NCBI GenBank assembly: GCA_030424845.1
Contig: JAUHWC010000001.1
Coordinates: forward strand, 62,001-126,000
Direction: 5' to 3'
From: Alphaproteobacteria bacterium
GTDB lineage: Bacteria; Pseudomonadota; Alphaproteobacteria; Sphingomonadales; Sphingomonadaceae
DNA length: 64,000 nt
This document shows, piece by piece, positions 9,539-19,042 of this stretch. Positions within the stretch are counted from its first letter, which is position 1. Each line of letters opens with the position of its first letter. A program made the position numbers and the translations under genes. The notes beneath the pieces were generated by a model. That model searched no databases. It was not told the origin of the DNA and worked only from the letters and a program-made list of their open reading frames with translations.

Positions 9539-11350
9539 ATGCCGCAAATTCGCCGACTTCCCGAAACGCTGATCAACCGCATTGCTGCAGGTGAAGTCGT
9601 AGAGCGTCCGGCTTCCGCGCTGAAGGAGCTGGTGGAGAATTCCATCGATGCGGGTGCGGGGCAGATCGCCGTTTCGATCCTTGAAGGCGGGCTCTCGCGG
9701 ATCGAGGTGACGGATGATGGCTGCGGAATGGATCCGGCAGAAATGGCGCTGGCGCTTGAACGGCACGCGACCTCCAAACTGCCCGATGATGCGATCGAAC
9801 AGGTGGCGACGCTCGGCTTTCGGGGGGAGGCCTTGCCCAGCATCGCCAGCGTCGCGAAGCTGACGATCGAAAGCCGCGTGCGTGGTGCTGATGAAGGTTG
9901 GCGGCGCGTTGTCGATCATGGTGTCGTCAGTGAAGAAGGTCCTGCTGCATTGCCGCCTGGAACACGGGTGCGGATGGAACATCTCTTCGCGCGCATCCCT
10001 GCGCGGCGCAAATTCCTGCGAACAGCGCGCAGCGAATATGCCGCTTGCCTTGATGTCGTGCGTCGCCTCGCGATGGCCCGCCCGGACATCGGCTTCACCT
10101 TCACGCATGGCGAGCGCAGGATATTCCAGCTGCAAGCGGGTCAGGAGGTGACCGAGCGGGTGGCGCAGATCGTGGCGCGTGAACTGGCGGACAACGGTGT
10201 TCCGCTTGATGTCGAGCGGGGTGAAATGCGGCTGACCGGAATTGCCGGTCTGCCCACCTACAACCGCGGCATTGCCGATCACCAATACCTGTTCGTCAAC
10301 GGCCGCCCGGTTAAGGACCGTCTCCTGACCGGTGCCGTGCGCGGTGCCTATGCCGACATGCTGGCGCGGGATCGCCATGCGGTGCTGGCGCTGTTCCTGG
10401 ATTTGCCGCCGGAGGATGTCGACGTGAATGTGCATCCGGCAAAAACGGAAGTGCGCTTTCGCGATTCGGCCGGCGTTCGCGGTTTCATCGTGTCGGGATT
10501 GCGCCAGGCACTTTCCACCGGTGATCGTCGCAGCGCGCAGGCCCCTCATGCGGGCGCCATGGGCCGTTGGCAGGTGGAACCGCAGGAGCCGGCACCGGCA
10601 CTCGGATCAATCTTCAGCGGTCGCGACTGGTCAAGTCCGCCCGCCGCGGGCTTGTCCGGCCGGCTTGGGGAAGCCGCAACTTCCTGGCGCCATGATACCG
10701 GTGAAGTCCTGGCTCCGCACCAGGGCCGTGCCGAAGTGGCGCAGGAGGTCGATGCGGAAGCGCCCGATTTCCCCCTCGGGATCGCGCGGGGGCAGGTTGC
10801 AAACACCTACATCGTATCGGAAGCGGCCGACGGACTGGTGATCGTGGACCAGCATGCTGCACACGAGCGTATCGTCCTGGAGCGATTGCGGGCAGCAGGG
10901 GCGGGAGACAAGGTGGCAGCCAGCCAGGCACTGTTGATCCCTGATGTCGTCGAACTCGAAGAGACCGATTGTGATCGCCTGGAAGAACAGATCGAAGGTT
11001 TCGCAAGGCTTGGCCTGCAGATCGAGCGTTTCGGTCCGAATGCAATGCTGGTGCGCGCATTGCCGGGTACGCTGCGCAACGCCGATCCCAGCAAGCTCCT
11101 GCAGGACCTGGCGGATGACCTCGCCAAGCATGGCGACAGCCTGTTGCTCGGCGAAAAGATCGAGCATGTGCTGGCGACGATGGCCTGCCATGGCTCCGTA
11201 CGCGCGGGCAGGGCACTCAATGTCCAGGAAATGAATGCGCTCCTCCGCGAGATGGAGGCTACGCCGAGATCAGGGCAGTGCAATCATGGTCGGCCGACAT
11301 GGGTGAAATTGTCGATGGATGATGTCGAAAAGCTGTTTGGGAGGCATTGA
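9539..11350 (+). CDS. mutL: DNA mismatch repair protein MutL
   Basis: 603 residues, a GHKL ATPase with a C-terminal endonuclease and dimerisation domain. The start is the ATG at 9539 giving MPQIRRLPETLINRIAAGEV; an upstream TTG in the same frame would add a non-conserved leader. ATPase motifs are ELVENSIDAG, DDGCGM and TLGFRGEAL, and DVDVNVHPAKTEVRF closes the N-terminal half. The metal-binding motif DQHAAHERIVLE begins at Asp437. ACHGSVRAG and CNHGRP are also present, so this MutL should be a nicking endonuclease, unlike E. coli MutL (family knowledge). A variable Pro/Ala/Gly-rich linker joins the domains. Its stop overlaps the next start as TGATG. Confidence 0.97.
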   Translation: MPQIRRLPETLINRIAAGEVVERPASALKELVENSIDAGAGQIAVSILEGGLSRIEVTDDGCGMDPAEMALALERHATSKLPDDAIEQVATLGFRGEALPSIASVAKLTIESRVRGADEGWRRVVDHGVVSEEGPAALPPGTRVRMEHLFARIPARRKFLRTARSEYAACLDVVRRLAMARPDIGFTFTHGERRIFQLQAGQEVTERVAQIVARELADNGVPLDVERGEMRLTGIAGLPTYNRGIADHQYLFVNGRPVKDRLLTGAVRGAYADMLARDRHAVLALFLDLPPEDVDVNVHPAKTEVRFRDSAGVRGFIVSGLRQALSTGDRRSAQAPHAGAMGRWQVEPQEPAPALGSIFSGRDWSSPPAAGLSGRLGEAATSWRHDTGEVLAPHQGRAEVAQEVDAEAPDFPLGIARGQVANTYIVSEAADGLVIVDQHAAHERIVLERLRAAGAGDKVAASQALLIPDVVELEETDCDRLEEQIEGFARLGLQIERFGPNAMLVRALPGTLRNADPSKLLQDLADDLAKHGDSLLLGEKIEHVLATMACHGSVRAGRALNVQEMNALLREMEATPRSGQCNHGRPTWVKLSMDDVEKLFGRH

Positions 11351-11847
11351 TGCGATTTGCTGCCTGCGTGCTGGTTGTGGCCTTGGCCGCTTGCGGGGAT
11401 AGCCTTTCTCCCGAGGAGCAAGCCGAACGCGATCGCGAGGCCGTGGCGATGGTGGAGGAAGCCAATGCCGTCGAACCGGCGATCAATGAAGTAGTGCCGG
11501 AACCCATCCTTTACCCGGATATCGAACGCCACGACATTTATGGAGCGTCCTGTGCCTATGCTCCGGGTACCAACCTCGGTGCCAGGGTGATCGCAAGGCA
11601 AGCCGATGCCTTCATGAAAGTGGATGGGGAAATCATCCGGTTCGCGGCAGATCCCGGGGCGCGCGAACTGCCCTACGGCACGCGCTCTCTCTACAACGGC
11701 CGCGAATATTCACTGCGCCTGGAAATTGCCGGGGAAGGCGTGCAAACCGGCGAAGAAGTGATGGAATATGAAGGCACGGTCAGCCTGCGCGACCGTTATG
11801 ACCGGGTCATCTATACCGGTACCGGGGCTGCACAATGCGGTGTCTGA
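11350..11847 (+). CDS. Conserved-looking lipoprotein of unknown function
   Basis: 165 residues beginning MRFAACVLVVALAACGDS: a short type II signal with lipobox LAAC and lipidated Cys15, so probably anchored in the outer or inner membrane facing the periplasm. The mature protein starts with an acidic, Glu-rich helix. A small beta-rich domain follows with two further Cys (GASCAYAP and AAQCGV at the C-terminus) that could form a disulfide. No enzymatic motif is seen. The ATG overlaps the mutL stop, so it is likely co-translated with mutL, though a functional link to repair is not implied. It ends directly against the convergent NYN-LOTUS gene. Confidence 0.75.
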   Translation: MRFAACVLVVALAACGDSLSPEEQAERDREAVAMVEEANAVEPAINEVVPEPILYPDIERHDIYGASCAYAPGTNLGARVIARQADAFMKVDGEIIRFAADPGARELPYGTRSLYNGREYSLRLEIAGEGVQTGEEVMEYEGTVSLRDRYDRVIYTGTGAAQCGV

Positions 11848-12594
11848 TCAGCGCAGGCGCTTGACGTAAAGCTGCTTGTCGTCGCGTCGCTCCATCAGGA
11901 AATGATCGCTGGCAGCACGCATCAGGTCCGACAGCCTCTTGAAGCCATAGTTGCGCACATCGAAGCTGGAACGGTTGCCGGCAATCTGGCCGACTTCGTG
12001 CAAGCGGGCAAAGCCTTCATCGTCCCGGCTCGATGCCTTCCACGCGGCGCCAAGCAGGTCGATCAATTCCTTGTCGAACACGCCTTCGCCGTCACTTGCC
12101 GCGGCGCGGCTGTCATCGGATTGGGCGGTCTTGATGAGGCGCTCGACATCGATGAAGCGCGTGCAGGCGGTCTTGAAGGCTTCGGGGGCCTTGTCCATGC
12201 CGAATCCGTAGACGATCAGACCGTCCTGCCTCAGGCGGGTGACAAGCGGGGTGAAATCGCTGTCGCTGCTCATGATGCCGAAGCCGTCCACCTTGCCGTC
12301 ATACAGCAGGTCGATGGCGTCGATCGTCATCGCCATGTCCGTGGCATTCTTGCCCTTCGTCAGGTCGAATTGCTGCATCGGCTGCAAGCCGAAGCGATGG
12401 GTGATCTTGTTCCAGTTGGAAAGCGCCGGCTTTGCCCAGTTGCCATAGGCGCGGCGGATGTTCACTTGCCCCAGTTCGGCGAGTACGGTCAGGACCGGGT
12501 CAATGCCGGCCGGACTTGCGTTGTCTGCGTCGATCAGCAGGGCGATGTTCTTGAGTTGTGCTTCTGGCATGTCGGGATACATGGCGAGCGCCAT
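11848..12594 (-). CDS. NYN-domain putative RNase with C-terminal OST-HTH/LOTUS-like domain
   Basis: 248 residues. The N-terminal PIN-like NYN nuclease fold shows [13 protein letters not shown] (first acidic cluster), [29 protein letters not shown] and [15 protein letters not shown] with the conserved Asp residues expected for metal binding. The C-terminal segment (about residues 170-245, ending [17 protein letters not shown]) resembles the OST-HTH/LOTUS RNA-binding fold. Together this predicts an RNA-processing nuclease of the limkain/DUF88 type. I chose the ATG at 12594; an ATG at 12582 or 12570 is possible. It follows the carbonic anhydrase by 16 bases on the same strand. Confidence 0.82.
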   Translation of the reverse strand: MALAMYPDMPEAQLKNIALLIDADNASPAGIDPVLTVLAELGQVNIRRAYGNWAKPALSNWNKITHRFGLQPMQQFDLTKGKNATDMAMTIDAIDLLYDGKVDGFGIMSSDSDFTPLVTRLRQDGLIVYGFGMDKAPEAFKTACTRFIDVERLIKTAQSDDSRAAASDGEGVFDKELIDLLGAAWKASSRDDEGFARLHEVGQIAGNRSSFDVRNYGFKRLSDLMRAASDHFLMERRDDKQLYVKRLR

Positions 12595-12610
12595 GCTTCT
12601 TCGCAAGCAT

Positions 12611-13258
12611 TCAAGCGGCAGAGAATTTCCCGGTTTCCTCGTCCAGCAGGTAAAGGATGCCATCGGAAATGGCGAAATAGGCACCGGTCAGTTTGAGCTG
12701 GCCGCGACCCTCCTTGGCCTGGACGCAAGGGAATGTGCGCAGGTTCTGCAGGCTGACCTTGACGCCTGCCAGTTCCATCGCCCGTTCCGCAGGTCGGCCT
12801 TCTGTCCCCAGTTCGGCCGCCACCTTCTCCCGCGCATCGTCCAGCAGCGAGATCCAATCGGCCACGAAGCCGCCCTGGCCGGGCTCATTGCCATGCAGGT
12901 TGCGGGTGAGCGCCGCCTGGCAACCGCCACACATGCCATGGCCCATCACGAGCACTTCCTCTACCCGCAGGAACTGGACGGCGAATTCCAGTGCCGCAGA
13001 CACGCCGTGATGTCCGGGGTTGGTCTCGAAAGGGGGGACCAGCGCGGCTACATTGCGGACAACGAAAATCTCGCCCGGGTTGACGTCGAAAATCTGCGAC
13101 GGGTCGACCCGGCTGTCCGAACAGGCGATCACCATCACCCGCGGCTGCTGGCCTTCCTTGAGCGTGGACCAACGCTCACGCTCGGGTGCCCAGCCGTGTT
13201 CGCGGAAACGGCGGTAGCCTTCGACAAGATCGGACAATACGGGAGATTCGCTGTTCAT
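12611..13258 (-). CDS. Beta-class carbonic anhydrase
   Basis: 215-residue zinc enzyme interconverting CO2 and bicarbonate. Ligands are visible as Cys46 with Asp48 and Arg50 in ACSDSRVDP, and His107 and Cys110 in GHGMCGGC, the complete C-x-D-x-R plus H-x2-C signature of active beta carbonic anhydrases. I start at [11 protein letters not shown] (13258) because the upstream ATG adds a short non-conserved leader. It is divergent from lipA over 60 bases and upstream of the NYN protein in the same direction. It should supply bicarbonate for carboxylases. Confidence 0.93.
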   Translation of the reverse strand: MNSESPVLSDLVEGYRRFREHGWAPERERWSTLKEGQQPRVMVIACSDSRVDPSQIFDVNPGEIFVVRNVAALVPPFETNPGHHGVSAALEFAVQFLRVEEVLVMGHGMCGGCQAALTRNLHGNEPGQGGFVADWISLLDDAREKVAAELGTEGRPAERAMELAGVKVSLQNLRTFPCVQAKEGRGQLKLTGAYFAISDGILYLLDEETGKFSAA

Positions 13259-13318
13259 GGGCCTGCATTTGCCCTGCGCCATTGCCAGTGGCAAGCCACG
13301 CTACTAAGTGGGCCTCCT

Positions 13319-14251
13319 ATGAACGACCTTTCCAACGCTCCGCGCAAGCGCAAGCCGGACTGGATCCGGGTGAAGGCTCCCGTCAGCAAGGGCTATCACG
13401 AGACGCGCAAGCTCATGCGCGATCTCAAGCTCAACACGGTTTGCGAGGAAGCGGCATGCCCCAACATCGGGGAATGCTGGACGAAGAAGCACGCCACGGT
13501 GATGATCCTGGGCGATGTGTGCACGCGCGCCTGTGCATTCTGCAACGTGAAGACGGGGATGCCCCGCATCGTTGATCCGCTGGAGCCCGAGAACACCGCC
13601 GCCGCCGCCGCGCAGATGGGGCTGGAGCACATCGTGATCACGAGTGTTGACCGTGATGACCTTCCGGATGGCGGGGCAGGTCAGTTCGTGAAGGTGATCA
13701 AGGCCCTTCGCCGTGAAACGCCTGACACGACCATTGAAATCCTCACGCCTGACTTCCGCGGAAAGATGCGCGAAGCGGTGGAGATGATCTGCGAGGCAGG
13801 TCCGGACGTCTACAACCACAACCTCGAAACCGTGCCACGCCTTTACCCGACAATCCGGCCGGGCGCGCGTTATTACGCGTCGTTGCGCCTGCTGGAGGAG
13901 GTGAAGAGCCACGATCCGCTGATCTTCACAAAGTCCGGTATCATGCTGGGGCTGGGCGAACAGCGCCTGGAGGTGCACCAGGTCATGGATGACATGCGCA
14001 GCGCGGATGTCGATTTCATCACCATGGGGCAATATCTCCAGCCTACTCCAAAGCATGCCGAGGTGATCGACTTCGTCACGCCCCAGGTGTTCAACGCCTA
14101 TGGTGCCGTTGCCCGCGCCAAGGGGTTCCTGCAGGTGGCATCATCCCCGCTGACCCGGTCCAGCTATCATGCCGGTGATGACTTTGCGCAGATGAAGGCT
14201 GCCCGCGAGGAGAAGCTGCGCAAGCAGGAACAGCGACAGAAGTCGAACTGA
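13319..14251 (+). CDS. lipA: Lipoyl synthase LipA (radical SAM)
   Basis: 310-residue radical SAM enzyme that inserts two sulfurs into octanoylated lipoyl domains, the last step of lipoate synthesis. The auxiliary 4Fe-4S cluster is Cys42, Cys47 and Cys53 ([12 protein letters not shown]). The radical SAM cluster is Cys68, Cys72 and Cys75 (CTRACAFC), and the C-terminal RSSYHAG motif is present. Products would modify the pyruvate dehydrogenase E2 encoded near 39 kb. The start ATG at 13319 gives the normal N-terminus; a much longer reading frame upstream runs antisense to the carbonic anhydrase and is not coding. The stop overlaps ratA as TGATG. Confidence 0.97.
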   Translation: MNDLSNAPRKRKPDWIRVKAPVSKGYHETRKLMRDLKLNTVCEEAACPNIGECWTKKHATVMILGDVCTRACAFCNVKTGMPRIVDPLEPENTAAAAAQMGLEHIVITSVDRDDLPDGGAGQFVKVIKALRRETPDTTIEILTPDFRGKMREAVEMICEAGPDVYNHNLETVPRLYPTIRPGARYYASLRLLEEVKSHDPLIFTKSGIMLGLGEQRLEVHQVMDDMRSADVDFITMGQYLQPTPKHAEVIDFVTPQVFNAYGAVARAKGFLQVASSPLTRSSYHAGDDFAQMKAAREEKLRKQEQRQKSN

Positions 14252-14712
14252 TGCCCTCGATCCGTGAAACCCGCCATCTGCCCTACACGGCAGAGCAGAT
14301 GTTCGAGCTTGTGGCCGATGTAGGGAAGTATCCCGAGTTCCTGCCTTGGGTCGTGGCAACTCGTATTCGGGACAGGACGGCCAGGAGCATGGAGGCGGAC
14401 ATGCTCGTCGGCTTCAAGGCGATCCGCGAGAAGTTCACCAGTCATGTCGAGCTCGATGCGCCCAACAGCGTGCGCGTCCACTATGTCGACGGGCCGCTGA
14501 GAGACCTCGACAACCTGTGGACCTTCAAGCCGGTCGAGGATGGTGGTTGCGAGCTGTTCTTCAGCGTCGATTTCAGTTTCAAGAACATGATGTTCGAAGC
14601 TTTGGCCGGCCAGTATATCGACCGTGCATTCCGCAAGATGGTGGCGGCCTTCGAGGAGCGCGCCGAGCAGCTTTACGGCAGCAGCAATTCCAGCGCGCAA
14701 AGCGTCGCCTGA
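14251..14712 (+). CDS. START-fold protein, Coq10/RatA family
   Basis: 153-residue polyketide-cyclase/START domain protein. It has the RHLPYTAEQMFELVADVGKYP opening (split by a conserved Val-Ala-Asp), EFLPWVVATRI, a FKAIREKFTSHV strand and the long C-terminal helix YIDRAFRKMVAAFEERAEQLY. In alphaproteobacteria such proteins sit next to lipA and are homologues of the coenzyme Q-binding protein COQ10. E. coli RatA has been linked to ribosome association. Ubiquinone binding is the more likely role here (inference). It is coupled to lipA by a one-base overlap, and its last 40 bases overlap the convergent cinA gene. Confidence 0.88.
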   Translation: MPSIRETRHLPYTAEQMFELVADVGKYPEFLPWVVATRIRDRTARSMEADMLVGFKAIREKFTSHVELDAPNSVRVHYVDGPLRDLDNLWTFKPVEDGGCELFFSVDFSFKNMMFEALAGQYIDRAFRKMVAAFEERAEQLYGSSNSSAQSVA

Positions 14713-15167
14713 AGCCGCACGTCGGCGCGGGTCTTTTCCCCGAATTGGCGGTTTTCAGCTTCCGGTTCGCCTTCGCCGCGAACCAGGCGCGCAAAGACCA
14801 CCGTTCCCACCGGCTTTTCCTCGCTGCCGCCGTCAGGGCCGGCAATTCCGCTGATGGCCACGGCCACATCTGCCTCGCAGCGTTCCAGCGCTCCTTGTGC
14901 CATGGCATAGACGCAGGCGACCGAGACCGCACCGAAGGCTTCGATCAGATCCTGCGAAACGCCGAGGCAATCCATCTTGGCCTGGTTGGAATAGGTAACA
15001 TAGGACCTGTCGAGAACGGCAGAGCTACCCGGGATCTCGGTGATTGCGGCAGCAACAAGGCCACCGGTGCAGCTTTCGGCCAGCGCGATTGTTCTGCCCG
15101 CAGCCGCGTTCTCCTCGACGACACGGCGAGCGAGCGCGGTCACTTCCGGGGGCAGCATGCTATCCAT
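14673..15167 (-). CDS. CinA C-terminal domain protein (nicotinamide-nucleotide amidase type)
   Basis: 164 residues covering only the CinA C-terminal (PncC) domain, which deamidates NMN to NaMN in pyridine nucleotide salvage in characterised members. Motifs include AESCTGGLVAAAITEIPGSS, VTYSNQAK, GAVSVACVYAMAQGAL and AISGIAGPDGGSEEKPVG. The N-terminal molybdopterin-binding-like domain of full CinA is absent, as in many proteobacteria. The ATG at 15167 overlaps the upstream stop as TAATG. The long reading frame further upstream is a shadow of the neighbouring gene. The C-terminal coding end overlaps ratA on the other strand. Confidence 0.92.
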   Translation of the reverse strand: MDSMLPPEVTALARRVVEENAAAGRTIALAESCTGGLVAAAITEIPGSSAVLDRSYVTYSNQAKMDCLGVSQDLIEAFGAVSVACVYAMAQGALERCEADVAVAISGIAGPDGGSEEKPVGTVVFARLVRGEGEPEAENRQFGEKTRADVRLQATLCALELLLP

Positions 15168-15703
15168 TACTGTGAGGAAACCCTTGTCGCGCCGGCTTGT
15201 TCCGGACCATCCCTGTCCTGCGAAATAGCGTAAGCCATGCCGATCAGAGCGGCGAGGTTCTCTGGTGGCAGCGGATCGAGCAATTCGAGCGCCTGGTCGA
15301 TTTGCGCACAGTGCCGGTCTTGAATTTCCCGGGTCACCATGCCGGCAATCATTTCGTCCACGAAGGGTTGCAGTACTTCGGGCGGCATGCCGGCCATCAC
15401 TTCGCCCATGGCTGGATTGTTTCGTGATGCCGAACGCGCGATCATCTCTGCGGCCTGAGGCCATGCATCGCCCGAGGCTTGCTCGAAGCGGGCAAGCAAC
15501 TCGTCACCGGAGGCGTAGATGTAGGCATCGGGCTGCAAAGTGCCGCGACATTTCTCCTGCACGCTGCGGAATGCGCCCGGCAATGCCACCCGCACGAAGG
15601 CTGCAACTTCTTCCTCGGACATTTCCGGCGCCTGTTGGGCCATCCCCGGTTGAGGCAGGGAAACGGAAACGAACATGACAGGGGCCAGAAATCTCTTCAT
15701 CAT
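15167..15703 (-). CDS. Small secreted protein of unknown function
   Basis: 178 residues with an N-terminal signal peptide (MMKRFLAPVMFVSVSLPQPG, then MAQ), so periplasmic or exported. The mature part is all-helical and acidic, with one Cys near the start (VQEKCRGTLQP) and another in QDRHCAQID. The order ALPGAFRSVQEKC, then AEMIAR, then MPPEVLQPFVDEMIAGMVTR is reminiscent of DUF2059-type proteins, but I am not certain. A GAAGGAAG Shine-Dalgarno lies about 10 bases before the ATG pair at 15703/15700. It sits between ispDF (13 bases upstream) and cinA (overlapping), so it is probably in their operon. Confidence 0.7.
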   Translation of the reverse strand: MMKRFLAPVMFVSVSLPQPGMAQQAPEMSEEEVAAFVRVALPGAFRSVQEKCRGTLQPDAYIYASGDELLARFEQASGDAWPQAAEMIARSASRNNPAMGEVMAGMPPEVLQPFVDEMIAGMVTREIQDRHCAQIDQALELLDPLPPENLAALIGMAYAISQDRDGPEQAGATRVSSQ

Positions 15704-15716
15704 CGGAGGTCTTCCT

Positions 15717-16874
15717 TCAGTTCGATACCAGTGTGGCCACGGCTTGTGCTGCAATACCTTCTCCACGACCGGTGAAGCCGAGCTTTTCGGTGGTAGTGGC
15801 CTTCACGTTGACACAGTCTGGATGAACACCAAGCAACTGGGCCAGCTTGTCCCGCATGGCGTTCCGATGCCGGCCGATTTTCGGTGCCTCGCAGATGATC
15901 GCCAGGTCCACATTTCCCACGTTGAAACCTTTTGCAGCCGCCAGCGCCACTGCGTGCTCCACGAAGCGGGATGACGTAGCGCCGCGCCATTGCGGATCGC
16001 TGGGCGGGAAGTGCTGGCCGATATCGCCTTCACCGCAAGCACCGAGGATCGCGTCCACCACCGCATGAAGCGCAACATCGGCATCGCTGTGTCCGACGAG
16101 GCCCTTGTCATGGTCGAGCTTTATCCCGCACAGCCAAAGCTCTTCACCAGCGGCGAGGCGATGCACGTCGAAACCGGTCCCTGTGCGGATCATGCTTCCT
16201 GTTTGCACGAAATCTCCTGCAAATGTGAGTTTTTGCAGCCGCTCATCCCCTTCGACGAGGGCAATATCGATACCGATGGCGCGCGCAACCTGGGCGTCAT
16301 CGCCTGCATCCTTCGGTCCATCCCAACGATTATGGGCCAGGACTGCATCAAGGAAGGTAAAGGCTTGCGGTGTTTGGACCCTGCGCAGGCTTTCCCGGTC
16401 TGCCTTGTCAGCCATCAGGCCGCCTGCCGCAACGACCATGGAATCGACAACGGGCAAGACGGGAATGGCACCGCGCTTGTCACCGCATGCATCGACCAGG
16501 CGCTCGATCACTTCGGGTGGGCAGTCTGGGCGAGCGGCATCGTGGATCAAGACGATTTCGGGGCCTACCGCCGCAAGCCCTTCATTGAGGGCGCGGTATA
16601 CGGATTCCTGCCGCGTTTCGCCGCCGGTCACCAGCGCGAACGGTTCGAGACCTTGGAGCATTTCGGAGACAAGCCCGTCCGCGCTTTCGGGTATGGCAAC
16701 GCAAAGGAACTCGATTCCACCCGCTTTCAGCTTTTCGGCCGCGTGCCGAAGGACCGGCTTGCCTCGCCACAAGGCAAACTGCTTGGGCAATGGCTGCCCT
16801 GCGCGCAGGCCCTTTCCGGCAGCCACAATCACTGCGGCGAGCTTCACTGGCCCTGTGGTCGGCTCTTCCAACAT
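15717..16874 (-). CDS. ispDF: Bifunctional IspD/IspF (MEP-pathway cytidylyltransferase / cyclodiphosphate synthase)
   Basis: 385-residue fusion catalysing the third and fifth steps of non-mevalonate isoprenoid synthesis. Residues 1 to about 225 are Isp[15 protein letters not shown] nucleotide-binding loop, [13 protein letters not shown] and [12 protein letters not shown]. Residues from about 228 are Isp[10 protein letters not shown] metal site, [19 protein letters not shown] and [12 protein letters not shown]-like loop, ending [12 protein letters not shown]. Fused IspDF is a known feature of many alphaproteobacteria. The start ATG is 74 bases from the divergent dusB. It leads the ispDF / secreted protein / cinA transcription unit. 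Confidence 0.96.
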   Translation of the reverse strand: MLEEPTTGPVKLAAVIVAAGKGLRAGQPLPKQFALWRGKPVLRHAAEKLKAGGIEFLCVAIPESADGLVSEMLQGLEPFALVTGGETRQESVYRALNEGLAAVGPEIVLIHDAARPDCPPEVIERLVDACGDKRGAIPVLPVVDSMVVAAGGLMADKADRESLRRVQTPQAFTFLDAVLAHNRWDGPKDAGDDAQVARAIGIDIALVEGDERLQKLTFAGDFVQTGSMIRTGTGFDVHRLAAGEELWLCGIKLDHDKGLVGHSDADVALHAVVDAILGACGEGDIGQHFPPSDPQWRGATSSRFVEHAVALAAAKGFNVGNVDLAIICEAPKIGRHRNAMRDKLAQLLGVHPDCVNVKATTTEKLGFTGRGEGIAAQAVATLVSN

Positions 16875-16948
16875 ATGTTCCGCGCGCTAGCGGCTTGCGG
16901 CTCCCCTCGCAATCCACTATGCGCTGCCCAATATTTAGGCACAGCAAC

Positions 16949-17968
16949 ATGACAAGCCCCGTTCCCACTCCGCCGGCGCTCAAGCCGATCGAGATCGGTC
17001 CCGTGCGGATCGACTGCCCGGTCGTGCTCGCACCGATGACGGGGGTGACAGACAAACCGTTCCGCGCGCTGGTGCGCCGCTACGGATCCGGCCTCAACGT
17101 AACGGAGATGATCGCCAGCGAGGCCGCGATCCGCGAAACGCGCCAATCTGTCCAGAAGGCCGAATGGGCACCAATCGAAAACCCGGTGTCGATGCAGCTT
17201 GTCGGCTGTGACCCGGAATCGATGGCCGAGGCCGCCAAACTGCAGGAAGGCAATGGCGCGGCCGTCATCGACATCAACTTCGGCTGTCCCGTGCGCAAGG
17301 TGGTGGGCCAGTATGCGGGCTCCGCGCTGATGCGCGAGGTGCCTCTGGCCGTGAAGCTGATGGAAGCCACGGTGAAGGCGGTTGATGTTCCGGTGACGGT
17401 CAAGATGCGCATGGGCTGGGACCATTCCAGCCTCAACGCGCCTGAACTGGCGCGCATTGCCGAAGATATCGGCGTGAAGATGATTACCGTCCACGGCCGA
17501 ACCCGCAACCAGATGTACAAGGGCAATGCGGACTGGGCTTTCGTGCGCAAGGTGAAGGATGCGGTGTCGGTGCCCGTCATCGTCAACGGGGATATCTGCG
17601 GGATCGACGATGCCGCCAAGGCGCTGGAACAGTCGGGCGCCGATGGCCTGATGATCGGCCGGGGAGCCTATGGCAAGCCGTGGTTGCTCGGCCAGGTAAT
17701 GCATTGGTGGAAGACAGGTGAAAAGCTGGAAAGTCCCGGTTTTTCCGAGCAATACGAGACACTTGTCGAGCATTACAAGGAAATGCTCGAACATTACGGC
17801 GAGAATGTCGGCACCAAGATCGCCCGAAAGCATCTGGGTTGGTACACCAAGGGCCTGCACGGCTCGGCCGATTTCCGCAACAAGGTGAACTTCATAGACG
17901 ATCCCAGGGTCGTCCTCGACGAAATGGAGAGGTTCTACGAACCTTTCCTCAGGCGCAAGGCCGCGTGA
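16949..17968 (+). CDS. dusB: tRNA-dihydrouridine synthase DusB (NifR3)
   Basis: 339-residue FMN-dependent reductase that makes dihydrouridine in tRNA D-loops. TIM-barrel motifs are [31 protein letters not shown] with catalytic Cys113, [23 protein letters not shown] and [13 protein letters not shown] start at 16949 ([13 protein letters not shown]); an upstream ATG in frame would add about 50 residues read out of the ispDF region. The stop overlaps the ntrB GTG start by four bases (GTGA). This dusB/nifR3-ntrB-ntrC arrangement is classical in alphaproteobacteria. Confidence 0.95.
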   Translation: MTSPVPTPPALKPIEIGPVRIDCPVVLAPMTGVTDKPFRALVRRYGSGLNVTEMIASEAAIRETRQSVQKAEWAPIENPVSMQLVGCDPESMAEAAKLQEGNGAAVIDINFGCPVRKVVGQYAGSALMREVPLAVKLMEATVKAVDVPVTVKMRMGWDHSSLNAPELARIAEDIGVKMITVHGRTRNQMYKGNADWAFVRKVKDAVSVPVIVNGDICGIDDAAKALEQSGADGLMIGRGAYGKPWLLGQVMHWWKTGEKLESPGFSEQYETLVEHYKEMLEHYGENVGTKIARKHLGWYTKGLHGSADFRNKVNFIDDPRVVLDEMERFYEPFLRRKAA

Positions 17969-19029
17969 GCCAGCCCGTCGAAGGCATTCCGGGGTCAGCC
18001 GAGCAGATTGCCGGACTGACTTTCGCGATGCTGGTGGTATCGCCCGATCTCAAGGTAAGGTCTGTAAACCCTGCGGCAGAGAGCCTGTTGGGTCGCAGTT
18101 CGCGCCGCCTGATCGGTCAGGAGATAGTCGAGGTACTCGATTTTGGAGAACCCAAGATCGCCGAACGCATAAAGCGTGGCGAAGAACAGCTGATAGCGCG
18201 CGGATTGCCGCTGAAATCGGGCGATAGGACGGTCAGCGTGAACCTGACCATCTCGCCCCTGCAAACTCACCCGGGCTGGCGGGTGGTTACCCTTTCGGAT
18301 GCCGGGCAGGGCGAGCGCTTCGGAGACGAGGAACGCCGCGCAAACCTGCGTGGTCCGGCCGTTCTGGCGCACGAGATCAAGAACCCGCTGGCCGCCATTC
18401 GCGGGGCCGCGCAGCTTGTTGCGCGCAAGGTGGAACAGAAGGACCGGCACCTCACCAACCTGATAACGGACGAGGTTGACCGGATCGCGGCCCTTATAGA
18501 CCGGATGCAACGCCTTGGTCGTGAAAAGGCAGAGCCCGTCGGGCCGGTGAACCTGCATGCAGCGATCCACCGTGCGCTCAACACCGTGAAAGCGGCCAGC
18601 GACCTTCCGTTCCGCGTCCGCGAAGAGTTCGACCCGTCCTTGCCCGAGGTTCTCGCCAACGAAGGTGCGCTGGTGCAGGTGATGATCAACCTCATTTCCA
18701 ACGCCCGCGATGCCTGCCTGGGAAGGCAGCAACCTGAAGTCGTTATCCAGACACGCTTCGTCAGCGGACTCGTGATGAACGTGATCCGCCTCGGCAGGCC
18801 GGTGAAACTGCCGATCGAGATCCAGGTAAGTGACAACGGCCCGGGGATTGATCCGGATTATGCCGAGCACATCTTCGAGCCATTCGTATCCAGCAAGCCG
18901 AGTGGTCAGGGGCTGGGCCTGGCGCTGGTGCAGAAGCTGGTGCGCGACATGGATGGGCGGATCAGCCACGAACGCGACGATGCCAACGGGTGGACACATT
19001 TCCGCATCCATCTGCCAATGGCGAAATAG
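17965..19029 (+). CDS. ntrB: Nitrogen-regulation sensor histidine kinase NtrB
   Basis: 354-residue cytosolic kinase: an N-terminal PAS domain (about residues 10-120), then dimerisation/phosphoacceptor motif [18 protein letters not shown] with His136, and the catalytic domain with [15 protein letters not shown] and [13 protein letters not shown]. It phosphorylates NtrC; in other proteobacteria its activity is set by PII signalling of nitrogen status. The GTG start at 17965 overlaps the dusB stop by four bases; no upstream in-frame start fits better. No transmembrane helix is present, as expected. Confidence 0.95.
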   Translation: MSQPVEGIPGSAEQIAGLTFAMLVVSPDLKVRSVNPAAESLLGRSSRRLIGQEIVEVLDFGEPKIAERIKRGEEQLIARGLPLKSGDRTVSVNLTISPLQTHPGWRVVTLSDAGQGERFGDEERRANLRGPAVLAHEIKNPLAAIRGAAQLVARKVEQKDRHLTNLITDEVDRIAALIDRMQRLGREKAEPVGPVNLHAAIHRALNTVKAASDLPFRVREEFDPSLPEVLANEGALVQVMINLISNARDACLGRQQPEVVIQTRFVSGLVMNVIRLGRPVKLPIEIQVSDNGPGIDPDYAEHIFEPFVSSKPSGQGLGLALVQKLVRDMDGRISHERDDANGWTHFRIHLPMAK

Positions 19030-19042
19030 GGAAGGGGAGAGC

